From Blastococcus litoris (GTDB lineage Bacteria; Actinomycetota; Actinomycetes; Mycobacteriales; Geodermatophilaceae), in assembly GCF_003075095.1 (NCBI RefSeq), contig NZ_QCZF01000006.1, positions 33,593 through 97,592 on the forward strand: 64,000 bases of DNA. The letters are read 5' to 3'. A model generated the notes under the pieces. That model was not told where the DNA came from. It was given only the letters and a program-made list of their open reading frames with translations, and ran no database searches. Shown piece by piece: positions 16,574 through 25,331 of the stretch. Position numbers and translations under genes: made by a program. The first letter of the stretch is position 1; every line of letters starts with the position of its first letter.

Positions 16574-16579
16574 TAGCGT
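16574..16579 (+). promoter_or_regulatory. -10 box of the DUF222/HNH gene, leaderless
   Basis: TAGCGT lies six bases before the ATG at 16586, and there is no ribosome site. Confidence 0.5.
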
Positions 16580-16585
16580 CCGGAC

Positions 16586-18202
16586 ATGGGTTCGAATGAC
16601 GACGGCGGCATCCCGCTCGAGGAACTGGCACTCGCGATCACCTCCGGCGCGGTCCGGCTGGCGGCGGCGACGGCGTCCTGGCTCCGGCTGGTCAGGGAGT
16701 TCGACGCCCGCTGCGGGTGGCACGGCGTGGGCATCCTGTCGTGCGCGCACTGGCTCGCGTGGCAGTGCGCCATGGGCCCAGGAGCTGCCCGGGAGCACGT
16801 GCGCGTGGCCCGGTCGCTGGCCGGCCTGCCGCGCATCGAGGCCGCCTTCGCCGCCGGTCGGCTGTCCTACTCGAAGGTGCGCGCGCTGACCCGGATCGCC
16901 GCTCCGGACTGCGAGGAGGCCCTGGTGGAGTTCGCGCTGCACGCCACGGCCTCCCAGACGGAGCGCTTCTGCCGCGAGTGGCGGCGGGCCGACGATGCGA
17001 ACACCGGCACCGTCAGGCGCGAGGGCGACGGCCAGTCCTTCGAGCACTGGTACGACGACGACGGCTTCCTCACTCTCAAGGTTCGCATGCCCGCGGACGC
17101 CGGAGCCGCGTTGATGACGGCGATCGACGCCCGTGCCGAGCGCGACGCCCGCCGCGAACGGGCCCAGGCGAAGCGGGCGCTGCGCACGCACGCGGCGATC
17201 AGGGCAGCGGGCGGCACCGTCGACGCCGAGGTGGCCGAGCGCTGCGCCGACGACACCGCCGTCCGGAGGGTCCGCGAGCGCACCGCCGCCCGCCGCATCA
17301 CCGCCCTCGCGGAACTGACGGTGGCCGGCGCCGGGCAGGGGCGACGCCCCGGCGACCCGCCCCGGCGCGAGGTCGTGGTCCACGTCGACGCCGCCGTCCT
17401 CGCCGACGACGCAGCCGCCGGCCGCGCGCACTACGAGGGTGGTCCCGCGATCACCGGGGCGCAGGCACGCCGGCTGCTGTGCGAGGCGACCGTCGTCGCG
17501 ATGCTCGAGCGCGACGGCGAACCGCTGGCGATGGGTCGACGACGCCGACGCGCGACGAAGGCCCAGCGGCGAGCCCTGCTGCGACGGGACGGCGGGTGCG
17601 CCCGGCCCGGCTGCCCCGAGACGCGCATCGAACGCCTGCACGCCCACCACCTGCGGCACTGGATCTTCGGCGGGCGCACCGACGTGGCGGGCATGGTGCT
17701 CCTCTGCGACGTCGACCACGGCCTCGTCCACGAGCACGAGCTCGTGATGAGCCGGAGCGACGGACGGCTCGTCGTCACCGCTCCCGACGGACGGCGGGTG
17801 TGGGGTGGGGCCGACGCGGCCTTCGCGGTCGGCCTGGACGGCCCTCCGCCCGATCCGACGAGCGGGGAGGACGCCTACGCCGGCGTCGAGCCGATCGACA
17901 CGACGATCGGCAGGCGGCCGACCCGGGGGACCGGACGCGACGCCGTGCACGGCAGACGTCCACCCCATGGCCCACGCCGGTCCTCCCGGCGTCCCGGCCG
18001 AGCCAGGCGCGCGCGAGCGGTGGACCCTGCCCGGGAGAGCCGGCGCCTGGACCGGATCCTCTCGGCCGCGGGGGCGCCCACGAGTCCTCCGGTGGGGCCG
18101 GCCCGCAACGACCGGCTGGACATGGCGTACGCGATCGGCGTCCTGATGGCCAACCGCGATCTGGTGCGGCGCCTGGCCGCGGGTGAGCAGGCCCCGGGCT
18201 GA
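16586..18202 (+). CDS. DUF222 and HNH endonuclease domain protein (13E12 family)
   Basis: A 538-residue protein. Residues about 5-310 are the DUF222/13E12 domain, and residues about 338-385 hold an HNH nuclease fold: CARPGCPETRIERLHAHHLRHWIFGG followed by VLLCDVDHGLVHEH, with the Cys pair, the HH and the final His expected for metal binding. The last 140 residues are Arg/Pro-rich and probably disordered. The family occurs in many copies per actinobacterial genome and corresponds to the REP13E12 repeats of mycobacteria; its biological role is unknown. Similar palindromes lie at 16511-16540 and 18207-18224, on either side of the gene. Confidence 0.9.
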   Translation: MGSNDDGGIPLEELALAITSGAVRLAAATASWLRLVREFDARCGWHGVGILSCAHWLAWQCAMGPGAAREHVRVARSLAGLPRIEAAFAAGRLSYSKVRALTRIAAPDCEEALVEFALHATASQTERFCREWRRADDANTGTVRREGDGQSFEHWYDDDGFLTLKVRMPADAGAALMTAIDARAERDARRERAQAKRALRTHAAIRAAGGTVDAEVAERCADDTAVRRVRERTAARRITALAELTVAGAGQGRRPGDPPRREVVVHVDAAVLADDAAAGRAHYEGGPAITGAQARRLLCEATVVAMLERDGEPLAMGRRRRRATKAQRRALLRRDGGCARPGCPETRIERLHAHHLRHWIFGGRTDVAGMVLLCDVDHGLVHEHELVMSRSDGRLVVTAPDGRRVWGGADAAFAVGLDGPPPDPTSGEDAYAGVEPIDTTIGRRPTRGTGRDAVHGRRPPHGPRRSSRRPGRARRARAVDPARESRRLDRILSAAGAPTSPPVGPARNDRLDMAYAIGVLMANRDLVRRLAAGEQAPG

Positions 18203-18206
18203 CCCC

Positions 18207-18224
18207 GCGTTCCCGCGGGAACGC
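18207..18224. repeat. Perfect 18-bp palindrome after the DUF222/HNH gene
   Basis: GCGTTCCCGCGGGAACGC reads the same on both strands and lies four bases after the stop codon. It shares 15 of 16 core bases with the hairpin upstream of the gene. It may act as a terminator, or as a boundary mark of a mobile unit. Confidence 0.7.
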
Positions 18225-18277
18225 CGGGTGAGTTCCGGCACCGTTTGCCGCGGTCGCCGCACGGGGAGTGGGAGCCG

Positions 18278-19999
18278 GTGCCTCCCGCTGCCCCCGCGGA
18301 CAACCCCGCCGGTAACTCCGCTTCCGTCCGCACCCGCCGGATCCGCGAGTTCGCCCGCGACGTCCTGGGCTTCGAGGAGTTCCGGCCGGGCCAGGAGGCG
18401 GCCATGCAGTCGGTCGTCTCGGGCCGCGACACCCTCGCCGTGCTCCCGTCCGGCGCCGGCAAGACGGCGGTCTACCAGGTCGCGGGGCAGCTGCTCGACG
18501 GCCCGGTCGTCGTCGTCTCGCCGCTGATCGCCCTGCAGCGCGACCAGGTCGACCGGCTGGCCGAGATCGAGGACCGCGCCGGCCGCGCCGCCCAGCTGAA
18601 CTCCACCCTGTCCGCCGGCGACCACCGCGAGGTGCTCCGGTCGCTGCAGGACGGAACGGTCCGCTTCGTGTTCCTCGCCCCGGAGCAGCTGGCCAGGCCC
18701 GACGTCGTCGAGGCGATCGGGGAGGCGAAGCCGGCGCTGTTCGTCGTCGACGAGGCGCACTGCGTCTCCGCCTGGGGCCACGACTTCCGGCCCGACTACC
18801 TGCGCCTCGGGGGCGTGATCGAGCAGCTCGGGCACCCGACGGTGCTCGCGCTCACCGCCACCGCCGCGCCGCCGGTGCGCGCGGAGATCGTCGAGCGGCT
18901 GGAGATGCGGGACGCGCAGGTCGTGGTGGCCGGCTTCGACCGACCCGAGATCCGGCTGGAGGTCGACCACCACGCCGACGCACGGGGCAAGGAGCTGGGC
19001 GTGCTCGACCGCGTCCTGACCGAGATCGGCGAGGGCCGTGGCCCCGGGATCGTCTACAGCGCGACGCGGCGCGGCACCGAGGAGATCGCCGGCGAGCTGG
19101 TCGAGCGCGGGCTCCGGGCCCGCCACTACCACGCCGGACTGAACAAGGGGGACCGCGAGGACACCCAGCGGGCCTGGATGGACGACGAGCTGGACGTCGT
19201 CGTCGCCACGACCGCGTTCGGCATGGGCATCGACAAGCCCGACACCCGCTTCGTCATCCACGCCGAGCCCGCCGACTCCGTCGACAGCTACTACCAGGAG
19301 ATCGGCCGTGCCGGGCGGGACGGCCGGCCCGCCCTCGCCGTCCTCGTGTACCGGCAGGAGGACCTCGGCATCCGGCGCTTCTTCGCCGCCGGTGCCCCGG
19401 CGGAGGAGGAGCTGCAGCAGGTCGCCGGCCTGGTCCAGGCCGCGGCCGCCGCGGGCATCGAGGACGGCGTCGACGTCAAGGACCTGCGCGAGGAGACCGG
19501 CCGGGCCGCGACGCCGCTGGCGCGCGACCTCAACCTGCTCGAGCAGGTGTCGGCCGTCGTCCTGGACGAGGACGGCGCCGCCCACCCGGCCGCGGGCGCC
19601 CCGGCCCCCGGTGAGGCCGCCGCGGCGGCCCGCGAGCTCGCGGAGCACCACGAACGCGTCGACCAGAGCCGCGTGGAGATGATGCGCGGCTACGCCGAGA
19701 CGACCGACTGCCGACGCCAGTTCCTGCTGGGCTACTTCGGCGAGCAGCTCGACGAACCCTGCGGCAACTGCGACAGCGACACCTGCAGCGGCACGGCCGA
19801 GGAACGCGCCGCGGCCGTGGAGGCGCGGGCACACACCCCCTTCCCGGTCGAGACGCCGGTCGAGCACACCGAGTGGGGTGCCGGCGTGGTCATGCGCGTC
19901 GAGGACGACCGGATCACCGTGCTGTTCGACGAGGTGGGCTACAAGACGCTCGGCCTGGCCGCCGTCCTCGAGCACGACCTGCTGCGCCCCCGGGGCTGA
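18278..19999 (+). CDS. recQ: RecQ-family ATP-dependent DNA helicase
   Basis: A 573-residue superfamily 2 helicase that unwinds DNA 3'-5' in repair and recombination. Walker A is LPSGAGKT (56-63), motif II is DEAH (158-161) with the aromatic loop AHCVSAWGHDFRPDY, and motif VI is YYQEIGRAGRDGRP. A zinc-binding set follows (CRRQFLLGYFGE ... CGNCDSDTC, about 478-503). There is no HRDC domain; instead the last 50 residues (TPVEHTEWGAGVVMRVEDDRITVLFDEVGYKTL) look like a small DUF3553/Tudor-like barrel. The GTG at 18278 has GGGAG upstream and is preferred over a TTG at 18245. Confidence 0.92.
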   Translation: MPPAAPADNPAGNSASVRTRRIREFARDVLGFEEFRPGQEAAMQSVVSGRDTLAVLPSGAGKTAVYQVAGQLLDGPVVVVSPLIALQRDQVDRLAEIEDRAGRAAQLNSTLSAGDHREVLRSLQDGTVRFVFLAPEQLARPDVVEAIGEAKPALFVVDEAHCVSAWGHDFRPDYLRLGGVIEQLGHPTVLALTATAAPPVRAEIVERLEMRDAQVVVAGFDRPEIRLEVDHHADARGKELGVLDRVLTEIGEGRGPGIVYSATRRGTEEIAGELVERGLRARHYHAGLNKGDREDTQRAWMDDELDVVVATTAFGMGIDKPDTRFVIHAEPADSVDSYYQEIGRAGRDGRPALAVLVYRQEDLGIRRFFAAGAPAEEELQQVAGLVQAAAAAGIEDGVDVKDLREETGRAATPLARDLNLLEQVSAVVLDEDGAAHPAAGAPAPGEAAAAARELAEHHERVDQSRVEMMRGYAETTDCRRQFLLGYFGEQLDEPCGNCDSDTCSGTAEERAAAVEARAHTPFPVETPVEHTEWGAGVVMRVEDDRITVLFDEVGYKTLGLAAVLEHDLLRPRG

Positions 20000-20081
20000 G
20001 CCTCGACCTGCGCGGCCCGCACAACCCACTGATGATCACCACAGCGCCAGGACACCCCGTCCGGCCGGGAGGAGCAGCACC

Positions 20082-21725
20082 GTGAAGGTCCTGGGCATCA
20101 ACGCGATCTACCACGACCCGGCGGCGGCCCTCGTCGTCGACGGGAAGATCGTCGCCGCCGCGGAGGAGGAGCGCTTCAGCCGCCGCAAGCACGGCAAGCG
20201 CCCGGTGCCGTGGAGCGCGTGGGAGCTGCCCGAGCTCTCGGCCGCCTGGTGCCTGGCCGAGGCCGGGATCTCCCCCGAGGACCTCGACGCCGTCGCCTAC
20301 TCCTTCGACCCCGCCCTGATGGGCACGCCCGAGGAGTCCGGGCTCTTCGACGACGGCGACGTCATGCGCAAGATGTACGCGGAGAAGGCGCCGCAGTTCC
20401 TCGCCGACGTGCTGCCCGGCCTGGACCCGGCGAAGGTCCGCTTCGTCAAGCACCACGTCGCCCACGCCGCCTCGGCCGGCCTGGGAGCCCCGACCGCCGA
20501 CAACTCCGTCCTGGTGCTCGACGGCCGCGGCGAGGCGCACAGCCACCTCGCCGGCCGCTACGTCGACGGCCGGCTGGAGATCCTGGCCGGCCAGGCGCTC
20601 CCCCACTCCATCGGCCTGCTGTACGAGGACCTCACCGACCACCTCGGCTTCCTGCGCAGCAGCGACGAGTTCAAGGTCATGGCGATGGCCTCCTACGGCA
20701 AGCCGCGATTCCTCGGAGAGCTCTCCGAGCGCATCGTCGCCACCGAGGACGGCGGCTTCCGGACGCCGAAGATCGACTTCTCGGAGTACGCGCCGCGGCT
20801 GACCAAGGGCGACGACTGGACCTCCGACCACGCCGACCTCGCCGCCAGCGTGCAGCAGCGCGTCGAGGAGGTGCTGCTCGACCTCGCCCGCTGGCTGCAC
20901 GAGCGCACCGGCGACAGGACCCTCACCCTCGCCGGCGGCGTGGCGCTCAACTGCGTGGCGAACACCCGCATCTTCGCCGAGACCCCGTTCGAGCAGGTGT
21001 GGGTGCAGCCGGCCGCCGGCGACTCGGGCACCGCGCTGGGCGGCGCGCTGCACGTGGCCCGCGACCTCGGCGAGCGGACCGAGCCCATGCCCGGTGCCGA
21101 CCTCGGCCGAGGGTGGTCGGACGAGGAGATCGAGCAGGTGCTGCGGACGGCGGCGATCGAGTACGAGCGCCCGCGCGACGTCGCCGACGCCGTCGCCGAG
21201 GTGCTGGCCGGCAACGGCATCGTCGCCTGGTTCCAGGGCCGCAGCGAGTACGGCCCCCGCGCGCTCGGGCACCGCTCCCTGCTCGCGCACCCCGGCTACG
21301 AGGCCAACCTCGAGCGAATGAACGACGTGAAGGGCCGCGAGCAGTTCCGCCCGGTGGCACCCATGGTGCTGGCCGAGCGGGCGGCGGAGATCTTCAGCCG
21401 CGGCCCGATCCCCTCGCGGTACATGCTCTTCGTCCACGACGTCGCCCAGGAGTGGAAGGAGCGCATCCCCACCGTCACCCACGTCGACGGGACGGCGCGC
21501 ATCCAGACCGTCGACAGGGCGGATGAGCCCCTGGTCGCGCGGATGCTCGAGTGCTTCGAGCGGCGGACCGGCCTGCCCGTCGTGGTGAACACCAGCCTGA
21601 ACACCGCCGGGCGGCCGATGGTGGACGACCCCCGGGACGCGTTGGAGTGCTTCGGCTCCGCCCCGGTGGACCTGCTGGCGATCGGCCCGTTCGTCGTCCG
21701 GCGCACCCGCTCGACCCTGGGCTGA
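20082..21725 (+). CDS. O-carbamoyltransferase, NodU/CmcH family
   Basis: A 547-residue two-domain enzyme. The N-terminal kinase-like domain begins MKVLGINAIYHDPAAALVVDG and contains KHHVAHAASA (about 123-132), the metal and adenylate-forming His residues; the C-terminal YrdC-like part holds QGRSEYGPRALGHRSLL and FVVRRT. The family makes a carbamoyl-adenylate from carbamoyl phosphate and transfers the carbamoyl group to hydroxyls of antibiotics, Nod factors or glycans. No biosynthetic cluster surrounds it, so the acceptor, possibly a surface glycan, is unknown. GGGAGGAG precedes the GTG start. Confidence 0.92.
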   Translation: MKVLGINAIYHDPAAALVVDGKIVAAAEEERFSRRKHGKRPVPWSAWELPELSAAWCLAEAGISPEDLDAVAYSFDPALMGTPEESGLFDDGDVMRKMYAEKAPQFLADVLPGLDPAKVRFVKHHVAHAASAGLGAPTADNSVLVLDGRGEAHSHLAGRYVDGRLEILAGQALPHSIGLLYEDLTDHLGFLRSSDEFKVMAMASYGKPRFLGELSERIVATEDGGFRTPKIDFSEYAPRLTKGDDWTSDHADLAASVQQRVEEVLLDLARWLHERTGDRTLTLAGGVALNCVANTRIFAETPFEQVWVQPAAGDSGTALGGALHVARDLGERTEPMPGADLGRGWSDEEIEQVLRTAAIEYERPRDVADAVAEVLAGNGIVAWFQGRSEYGPRALGHRSLLAHPGYEANLERMNDVKGREQFRPVAPMVLAERAAEIFSRGPIPSRYMLFVHDVAQEWKERIPTVTHVDGTARIQTVDRADEPLVARMLECFERRTGLPVVVNTSLNTAGRPMVDDPRDALECFGSAPVDLLAIGPFVVRRTRSTLG

Positions 21726-21816
21726 ACCGCCCGGGGCCGGCGCGCGAACGCCTTCCGGACAACCCCGGCGGACGGTGACGTCTCGGCGACGGCTGTCGCC
21801 CGTACGGGGGAGATCC

Positions 21817-21842
21817 GTTACGCGCGATCTTTCTGCGGGTAC
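21817..21842 (+). promoter_or_regulatory. SigB-like promoter before the DUF4383 gene
   Basis: GTTA (21817-21820), 16 bases, then GGGTAC (21837-21842) resembles the actinobacterial general stress promoter GTTT-N14-16-GGGTAT/C. It lies about 50 bases before the ATG, leaving room for the GGAGGA ribosome site. Confidence 0.4.
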
Positions 21843-21895
21843 CGGAACAGCAACCCCCGCCGGGACCCCGGCGGGCTCATGTTCGGGAGGACACC

Positions 21896-22327
21896 ATGGC
21901 CGCAACTCCGGGCAACACCGCTACGGGCAGGACCGTCCCCGAGATCCTCGGGCTCGCGTTCGGCGCCGTCTACCTGCTAGTCGGGATCGTCGGTTTCTTC
22001 GTCACCGGCTTCTCCGACTTCTTCGCCCACGACACGGGCAAGAACCTGCTGTTCTTCGAGATCAACGGCATGCACAACGTCGTGCACATCCTGATCGGCC
22101 TCGCCGGTCTCGCCCTGAGCCGCACGCTGGCCGGTGCCCGCACCTACGGCTGGCTCCTGGCCGTCGGCTACGGCGCCGCGTTCATCTACGGCCTCATCGC
22201 CATCGGCAAGGACTGGGACTTCCTCAGCATCAACGGTGCTGACAACGTCCTGCACATCGCCACCGCCCTCGTCGGCCTGGTGATCGCCCTGCTGCCGGTG
22301 CGCAACGCGGTCGACAGCCGCCGCTGA
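21896..22327 (+). CDS. DUF4383 membrane protein
   Basis: A 143-residue integral membrane protein with four hydrophobic segments (about 22-44, 60-80, 85-103 and 115-135). The conserved His-containing blocks, NGMHNVVHILIGLAGL and NGADNVLHIATALVGLV, are the DUF4383 signature. Its function is unknown. GGAGGA lies seven bases before the ATG. The likely SigB-type promoter upstream and the strong terminator downstream make it a single stress-type gene. Confidence 0.88.
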   Translation: MAATPGNTATGRTVPEILGLAFGAVYLLVGIVGFFVTGFSDFFAHDTGKNLLFFEINGMHNVVHILIGLAGLALSRTLAGARTYGWLLAVGYGAAFIYGLIAIGKDWDFLSINGADNVLHIATALVGLVIALLPVRNAVDSRR

Positions 22328-22357
22328 CCCCACCGCCCGGCCACCCGGCCGGACACC

Positions 22358-22402
22358 CGAGAGCCGGGTCGCGCCTCCCGAGGGGGCGCGGCCCGGCTCT
22401 CG
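22358..22402 (+). terminator. Rho-independent-type terminator after the DUF4383 gene
   Basis: Bases 22358-22378 pair with 22382-22402 over 21 positions (two G-T wobbles, no mismatch) around a three-base loop. The lower stem is CGAGAGCCGGG / CCCGGCTCTCG. A pyrimidine run, tcgtcttcc, follows. It is one of the strongest hairpins in the window. Confidence 0.85.
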
Positions 22403-22463
22403 TCGTCTTCCCGCGGAGCCGCCCGCGGAGGACACTTCCCGCAGCAGGGGGAGGGGGTCCGCG

Positions 22464-22772
22464 ATGGACGACGACCCGGTCCTGCGCGAACTGGGCGAGG
22501 AGCTCGCCCGCGACGACCCGCGCCTGGCCGCGCTCCTGGGGACGGCGGCACTCCCGGCGACGACCCGGCCGCGCCGGCACCACGGCCGGAACCACGGCCG
22601 GCACCGCGGCCGGCTGCTCGTCGTCGCGGTCCTGCCGGTCGTGCTGGCCGTGGCCCTGCTCGTCCCGCCGACCGTCGCCCTGGGTGCGACGGCGATGCTC
22701 CTCGCCGTCGCCTCCCCGCTGATCGCCTGCTGGTTCGTCTCCGACGGAGGATCCGCACCGCACGCCCGCTGA
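22464..22772 (+). CDS. Small DUF3040-like membrane protein
   Basis: A 102-residue protein. An acidic helix at the N-terminus ([21 protein letters not shown]) is followed by a His/Arg-rich linker ([14 protein letters not shown]) and two hydrophobic segments (about 50-68 and 72-90). This layout matches the DUF3040 family of small actinobacterial membrane proteins, of unknown function, although the N-terminal signature is weak. An AG-rich ribosome site precedes the ATG. Confidence 0.7.
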   Translation: MDDDPVLRELGEELARDDPRLAALLGTAALPATTRPRRHHGRNHGRHRGRLLVVAVLPVVLAVALLVPPTVALGATAMLLAVASPLIACWFVSDGGSAPHAR

Positions 22773-22803
22773 CCCCCGATGCGACGGCGGTCACGTCCGC
22801 GGT

Positions 22804-22809
22804 TACGTT
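22804..22809 (+). promoter_or_regulatory. -10 box of the acyl-CoA dehydrogenase gene, leaderless
   Basis: TACGTT lies six bases before the ATG at 22816. No ribosome site is present between them. Confidence 0.5.
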
Positions 22810-22815
22810 GCGGGC

Positions 22816-24027
22816 ATGGACTTCGCTCTCTCCCCCAAGGCCGAGGACGTCTGCGCCCGCGCGTGGGACTTCATGCGCGAGCACGTGTTCCCCGCCGAGC
22901 CGGTCTACGACGCGTGGCGGGCCGAGCGCGGCCACAACAACCACGAGCACCCGCCGGTCCTCGAGGAGCTGAAGGCCGAGGCCCGCAAGCGCGGCCTCTG
23001 GAACCTGTTCCACCACGAGCTCGGGGGGCTGTCCAACCTCGAGTACGCCTCCGTCGCCGAGATCACCGGCTGGTCGCCCACCATCGCCCCCGAGGCGATG
23101 AACGTCGGCGCGCCCGACACGGGCAACATGGAGACGCTGATGCTCTTCGGCACCGACGAGCAGAAGCAGCGCTGGCTGGAGCCGCTGCTCGAGGGCGAGA
23201 TCCGGTCGGGCTTCGCGATGACCGAGCCCGACGTCGCCTCGTCGGACGCCCGCAACATCCAGACGTCGATCGTCCGCGACGGCGACGAGTACGTGATCAA
23301 CGGCCGCAAGTGGTGGACGTCCGGGGCCGCGGACGAGCGGTGCCAGATCTTCATCGTCATGGGGAAGACCGACCCCGAGGGCGCCCCGCACCGCCAGCAG
23401 TCGATGGTCCTCGTCCCCCGCGACACCCCCGGACTGGAGATCATCCGCCACCTGCCGGTGTTCGGTTACCAGGACCAGCACGGCCACTCGGAGCTGCGGT
23501 TCACCGACGTGCGGGTGCCGGTGTCGAACATCCTGGCCGGCGAGGGCGACGGGTTCATGATCGCCCAGGCGCGGCTCGGCCCTGGCCGGATCCACCACTG
23601 CATGCGGGCCATCGGCATGGCCGAGCGGGCACTGGCCCTCATGGTCGAGCGCACCCAGAACCGAGTCGCCTTCGGCCGCCCGCTCGCCGACCAGGGCACC
23701 GTGCGCGAGGCGATCGCGCTCTCGCGCATCGAGATCGACCAGGCCCGCCTCTACGTCCTGAAGACGGCGGACCTCATCGACAAGTACGGGGCGAAGGGCG
23801 CCAAGACCGAGATCTCCGCGATCAAGGTGGCCGCGCCGAAGGTGGCCCTCGACGTCATCGACCGCGCCATCCAGGTGCACGGCGGGGCCGGCGTCAGCAA
23901 CGACACCGTGCTGGCGCGGTTCTACGCGAGCGCCCGCACGCTGCGGATCGTCGACGGGCCCGACGCCGTGCACATCCGCGGTGTCGCCAAGGAGGAGCTG
24001 GCCCGGGAGCGCCCCTACCGCGGCTGA
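22816..24027 (+). CDS. Acyl-CoA dehydrogenase
   Basis: A 403-residue FAD enzyme of fatty-acid or branched-chain acyl-CoA oxidation. The flavin and substrate motifs are [15 protein letters not shown] and [19 protein letters not shown] in the middle domain; the C-terminal helical domain has [26 protein letters not shown] and the final [32 protein letters not shown]. The length is normal for the family. It resembles the long acyl-CoA dehydrogenases of actinobacteria (FadE type), but the chain length handled cannot be read. No other beta-oxidation gene is adjacent. Confidence 0.93.
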   Translation: MDFALSPKAEDVCARAWDFMREHVFPAEPVYDAWRAERGHNNHEHPPVLEELKAEARKRGLWNLFHHELGGLSNLEYASVAEITGWSPTIAPEAMNVGAPDTGNMETLMLFGTDEQKQRWLEPLLEGEIRSGFAMTEPDVASSDARNIQTSIVRDGDEYVINGRKWWTSGAADERCQIFIVMGKTDPEGAPHRQQSMVLVPRDTPGLEIIRHLPVFGYQDQHGHSELRFTDVRVPVSNILAGEGDGFMIAQARLGPGRIHHCMRAIGMAERALALMVERTQNRVAFGRPLADQGTVREAIALSRIEIDQARLYVLKTADLIDKYGAKGAKTEISAIKVAAPKVALDVIDRAIQVHGGAGVSNDTVLARFYASARTLRIVDGPDAVHIRGVAKEELARERPYRG

Positions 24028-24067
24028 CGGGAGGCTTCCCGTCGTACCCCCCTGCCACGGTGCGGGG

Positions 24068-24442
24068 GTGCCCCGGGACCCGGCCGTCGACGAGCTCCTC
24101 GCCGACCACTCCGACGCCGTCGTCGCGCTCACCCAGCAGCTGCGCGGGGTCGTCCTGGCGGCCCACCCACAGCTGACCGAGCGCGCACGACCGGGCTGGC
24201 ACTCGGTGAACTACCGGGACCCGGTCGCGGGCTTCGTCTGCGCCCTCTTCCCCGGCGCCGACCGGGTGCAGCTGGTGTTCGAGCACGGCGCCCGCCTCCC
24301 GGACCCCGCAGGACGGCTGTCGGGGAACGGGCGCCGGGTGCGCATGCTGGACTTCTCCGTCGGCGACGGGCCCGACGCCGACGCACTGGTGCACTTCCTC
24401 GACCTGGCGGTCGAGCTGGGCGCCGCGCTGCGTGCCCGCTGA
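24068..24442 (+). CDS. DUF1801 domain protein
   Basis: A 124-residue soluble protein of the DUF1801/YdhG group. The characteristic blocks are VVLAAHPQLTERARPGWHSVNYRDPVAGFVCALFP and a C-terminal LVHFLDLAVELGAAL helix. The family is related to iron-binding frataxin-like folds, and the function is not established. The GTG at 24068 is the most likely start; it follows the acyl-CoA dehydrogenase by 40 bases and may be co-transcribed. Confidence 0.75.
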   Translation: MPRDPAVDELLADHSDAVVALTQQLRGVVLAAHPQLTERARPGWHSVNYRDPVAGFVCALFPGADRVQLVFEHGARLPDPAGRLSGNGRRVRMLDFSVGDGPDADALVHFLDLAVELGAALRAR

Positions 24443-24452
24443 CCCCCCGCGA

Positions 24453-24653
24453 TCAGGGGGCGACGGTGCCGCCCAGGCCCCCACCTGCCAGCTTCGCGAG
24501 GAGCTGGGTCCGGTCGAGCCCGATGGAGTCCAGGGCGTCGCCGTCCCGGTCGGTGTCGATCTCGTCGGGGAGGCTCCGCTCCGCCTCGTCCGCGGTGTCG
24601 TTGTCGCCCTCGGTGCGCAGCACCCGCACCAGCTCCTGCTTGTCGAGCTTCAC
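24453..24653 (-). CDS. Small helical protein (66 aa), unknown
   Basis: A short acidic protein (MKLDKQELVRVLRTEGDNDTADEAERSLPDEIDTDRDGDALDSIGLD...). It has no recognised domain apart from a predicted N-terminal helix. CGGAGGCACGG before the GTG at 24653 is a good ribosome site. The protein family, 60-90 residues with an ERSLPDEIDTDRD-like core, recurs in actinobacteria as a hypothetical. It is divergent from the ECF sigma factor gene. Confidence 0.65.
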   Translation of the reverse strand: MKLDKQELVRVLRTEGDNDTADEAERSLPDEIDTDRDGDALDSIGLDRTQLLAKLAGGGLGGTVAP

Positions 24654-24818
24654 CCGTGCCTCCGTCCGTCGCCCTCTCGCGTTCCCGCGAGTGTGGGACG
24701 CCTCCACCCCCGCGGCAACGCGAGACGAACGGAACCGCCGCGATCACGATCCGGTCACGACGGCGTTCGTCCCCGGCCCGTGCGGACGTCATAGAGGGTG
24801 ACGACGGGGGGAGGCCCG

Positions 24819-25331
24819 GTGGGACCACAGGAGGAGAGCGCCTTCGAGGCGTTCGTCGCCGAGCGCTCGGCGGACCTGCTGCGGACGGCGACCCTGCTGA
24901 CCCGCGACCGCGGTCATGCGGAGGACCTGCTGCAGACAGCGCTGGTCAAGGCCTACCGCCGCTGGGGACGGATCGAGGGCGACCCCTACCCCTACGTCCG
25001 CCGGGTGCTCGTGACCAGCGCCGCGAGCTGGTGGCGCCTGCGCAGCACGCAGGAGATCGTGTCCCTGCCGGCCCACGACCCGGCCGAGCCGGACGGCACC
25101 GACGCCGTCGACGAGCGGGAGCGGATGGCCGCCGCCCTGGCCACCCTCCCGCCACGCATGCGCGCCGTCCTCGTCCTCCGCTACACCGAGGACCTCGGCG
25201 AGGCCGCCACCGCGGACCTGCTCGGGTGCTCCGTCCACACGGTCCGGAGCCAGACCGTCCGCGGGCTGGCCCGTCTGCGCACCGTCCTCGGCGCTCCCGC
25301 GCCCGCACCCATCCTGGAGGAGCTGACGTGA
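24819..25331 (+). CDS. ECF RNA polymerase sigma factor, SigE family
   Basis: A sigma factor of about 170 residues. Region 2 spans about 10-75 (FEAFVAERSADLLRTATLLTRDRGHAEDLLQTALVKAYRRWGRI) and region 4 about 105-155 (LATLPPRMRAVLVLRYTEDLGEAATADLLGCSVHTVRSQTVRGLARLR). It belongs to the SigE/SigM-type group found in Streptomyces and relatives. The GTG at 24819 has GGAGG four bases upstream; a GTG at 24798 would add seven residues. The stop overlaps the next start as GTGA, a strong sign that the following membrane protein is its partner. Confidence 0.93.
   Translation: MGPQEESAFEAFVAERSADLLRTATLLTRDRGHAEDLLQTALVKAYRRWGRIEGDPYPYVRRVLVTSAASWWRLRSTQEIVSLPAHDPAEPDGTDAVDERERMAAALATLPPRMRAVLVLRYTEDLGEAATADLLGCSVHTVRSQTVRGLARLRTVLGAPAPAPILEELT

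Noticed and set aside
16586..16600. GGTTCGAAT, which resembles a tRNA T-arm
   Set aside because: No acceptor stem or anticodon arm lies around it; it is the start of the DUF222/HNH reading frame.
16250..20029. Open frame of 1259 codons on the minus strand
   Set aside because: It is the mirror of the DUF2786, DUF222/HNH and RecQ genes, which have clear domains. Long antisense frames are normal at this GC content.
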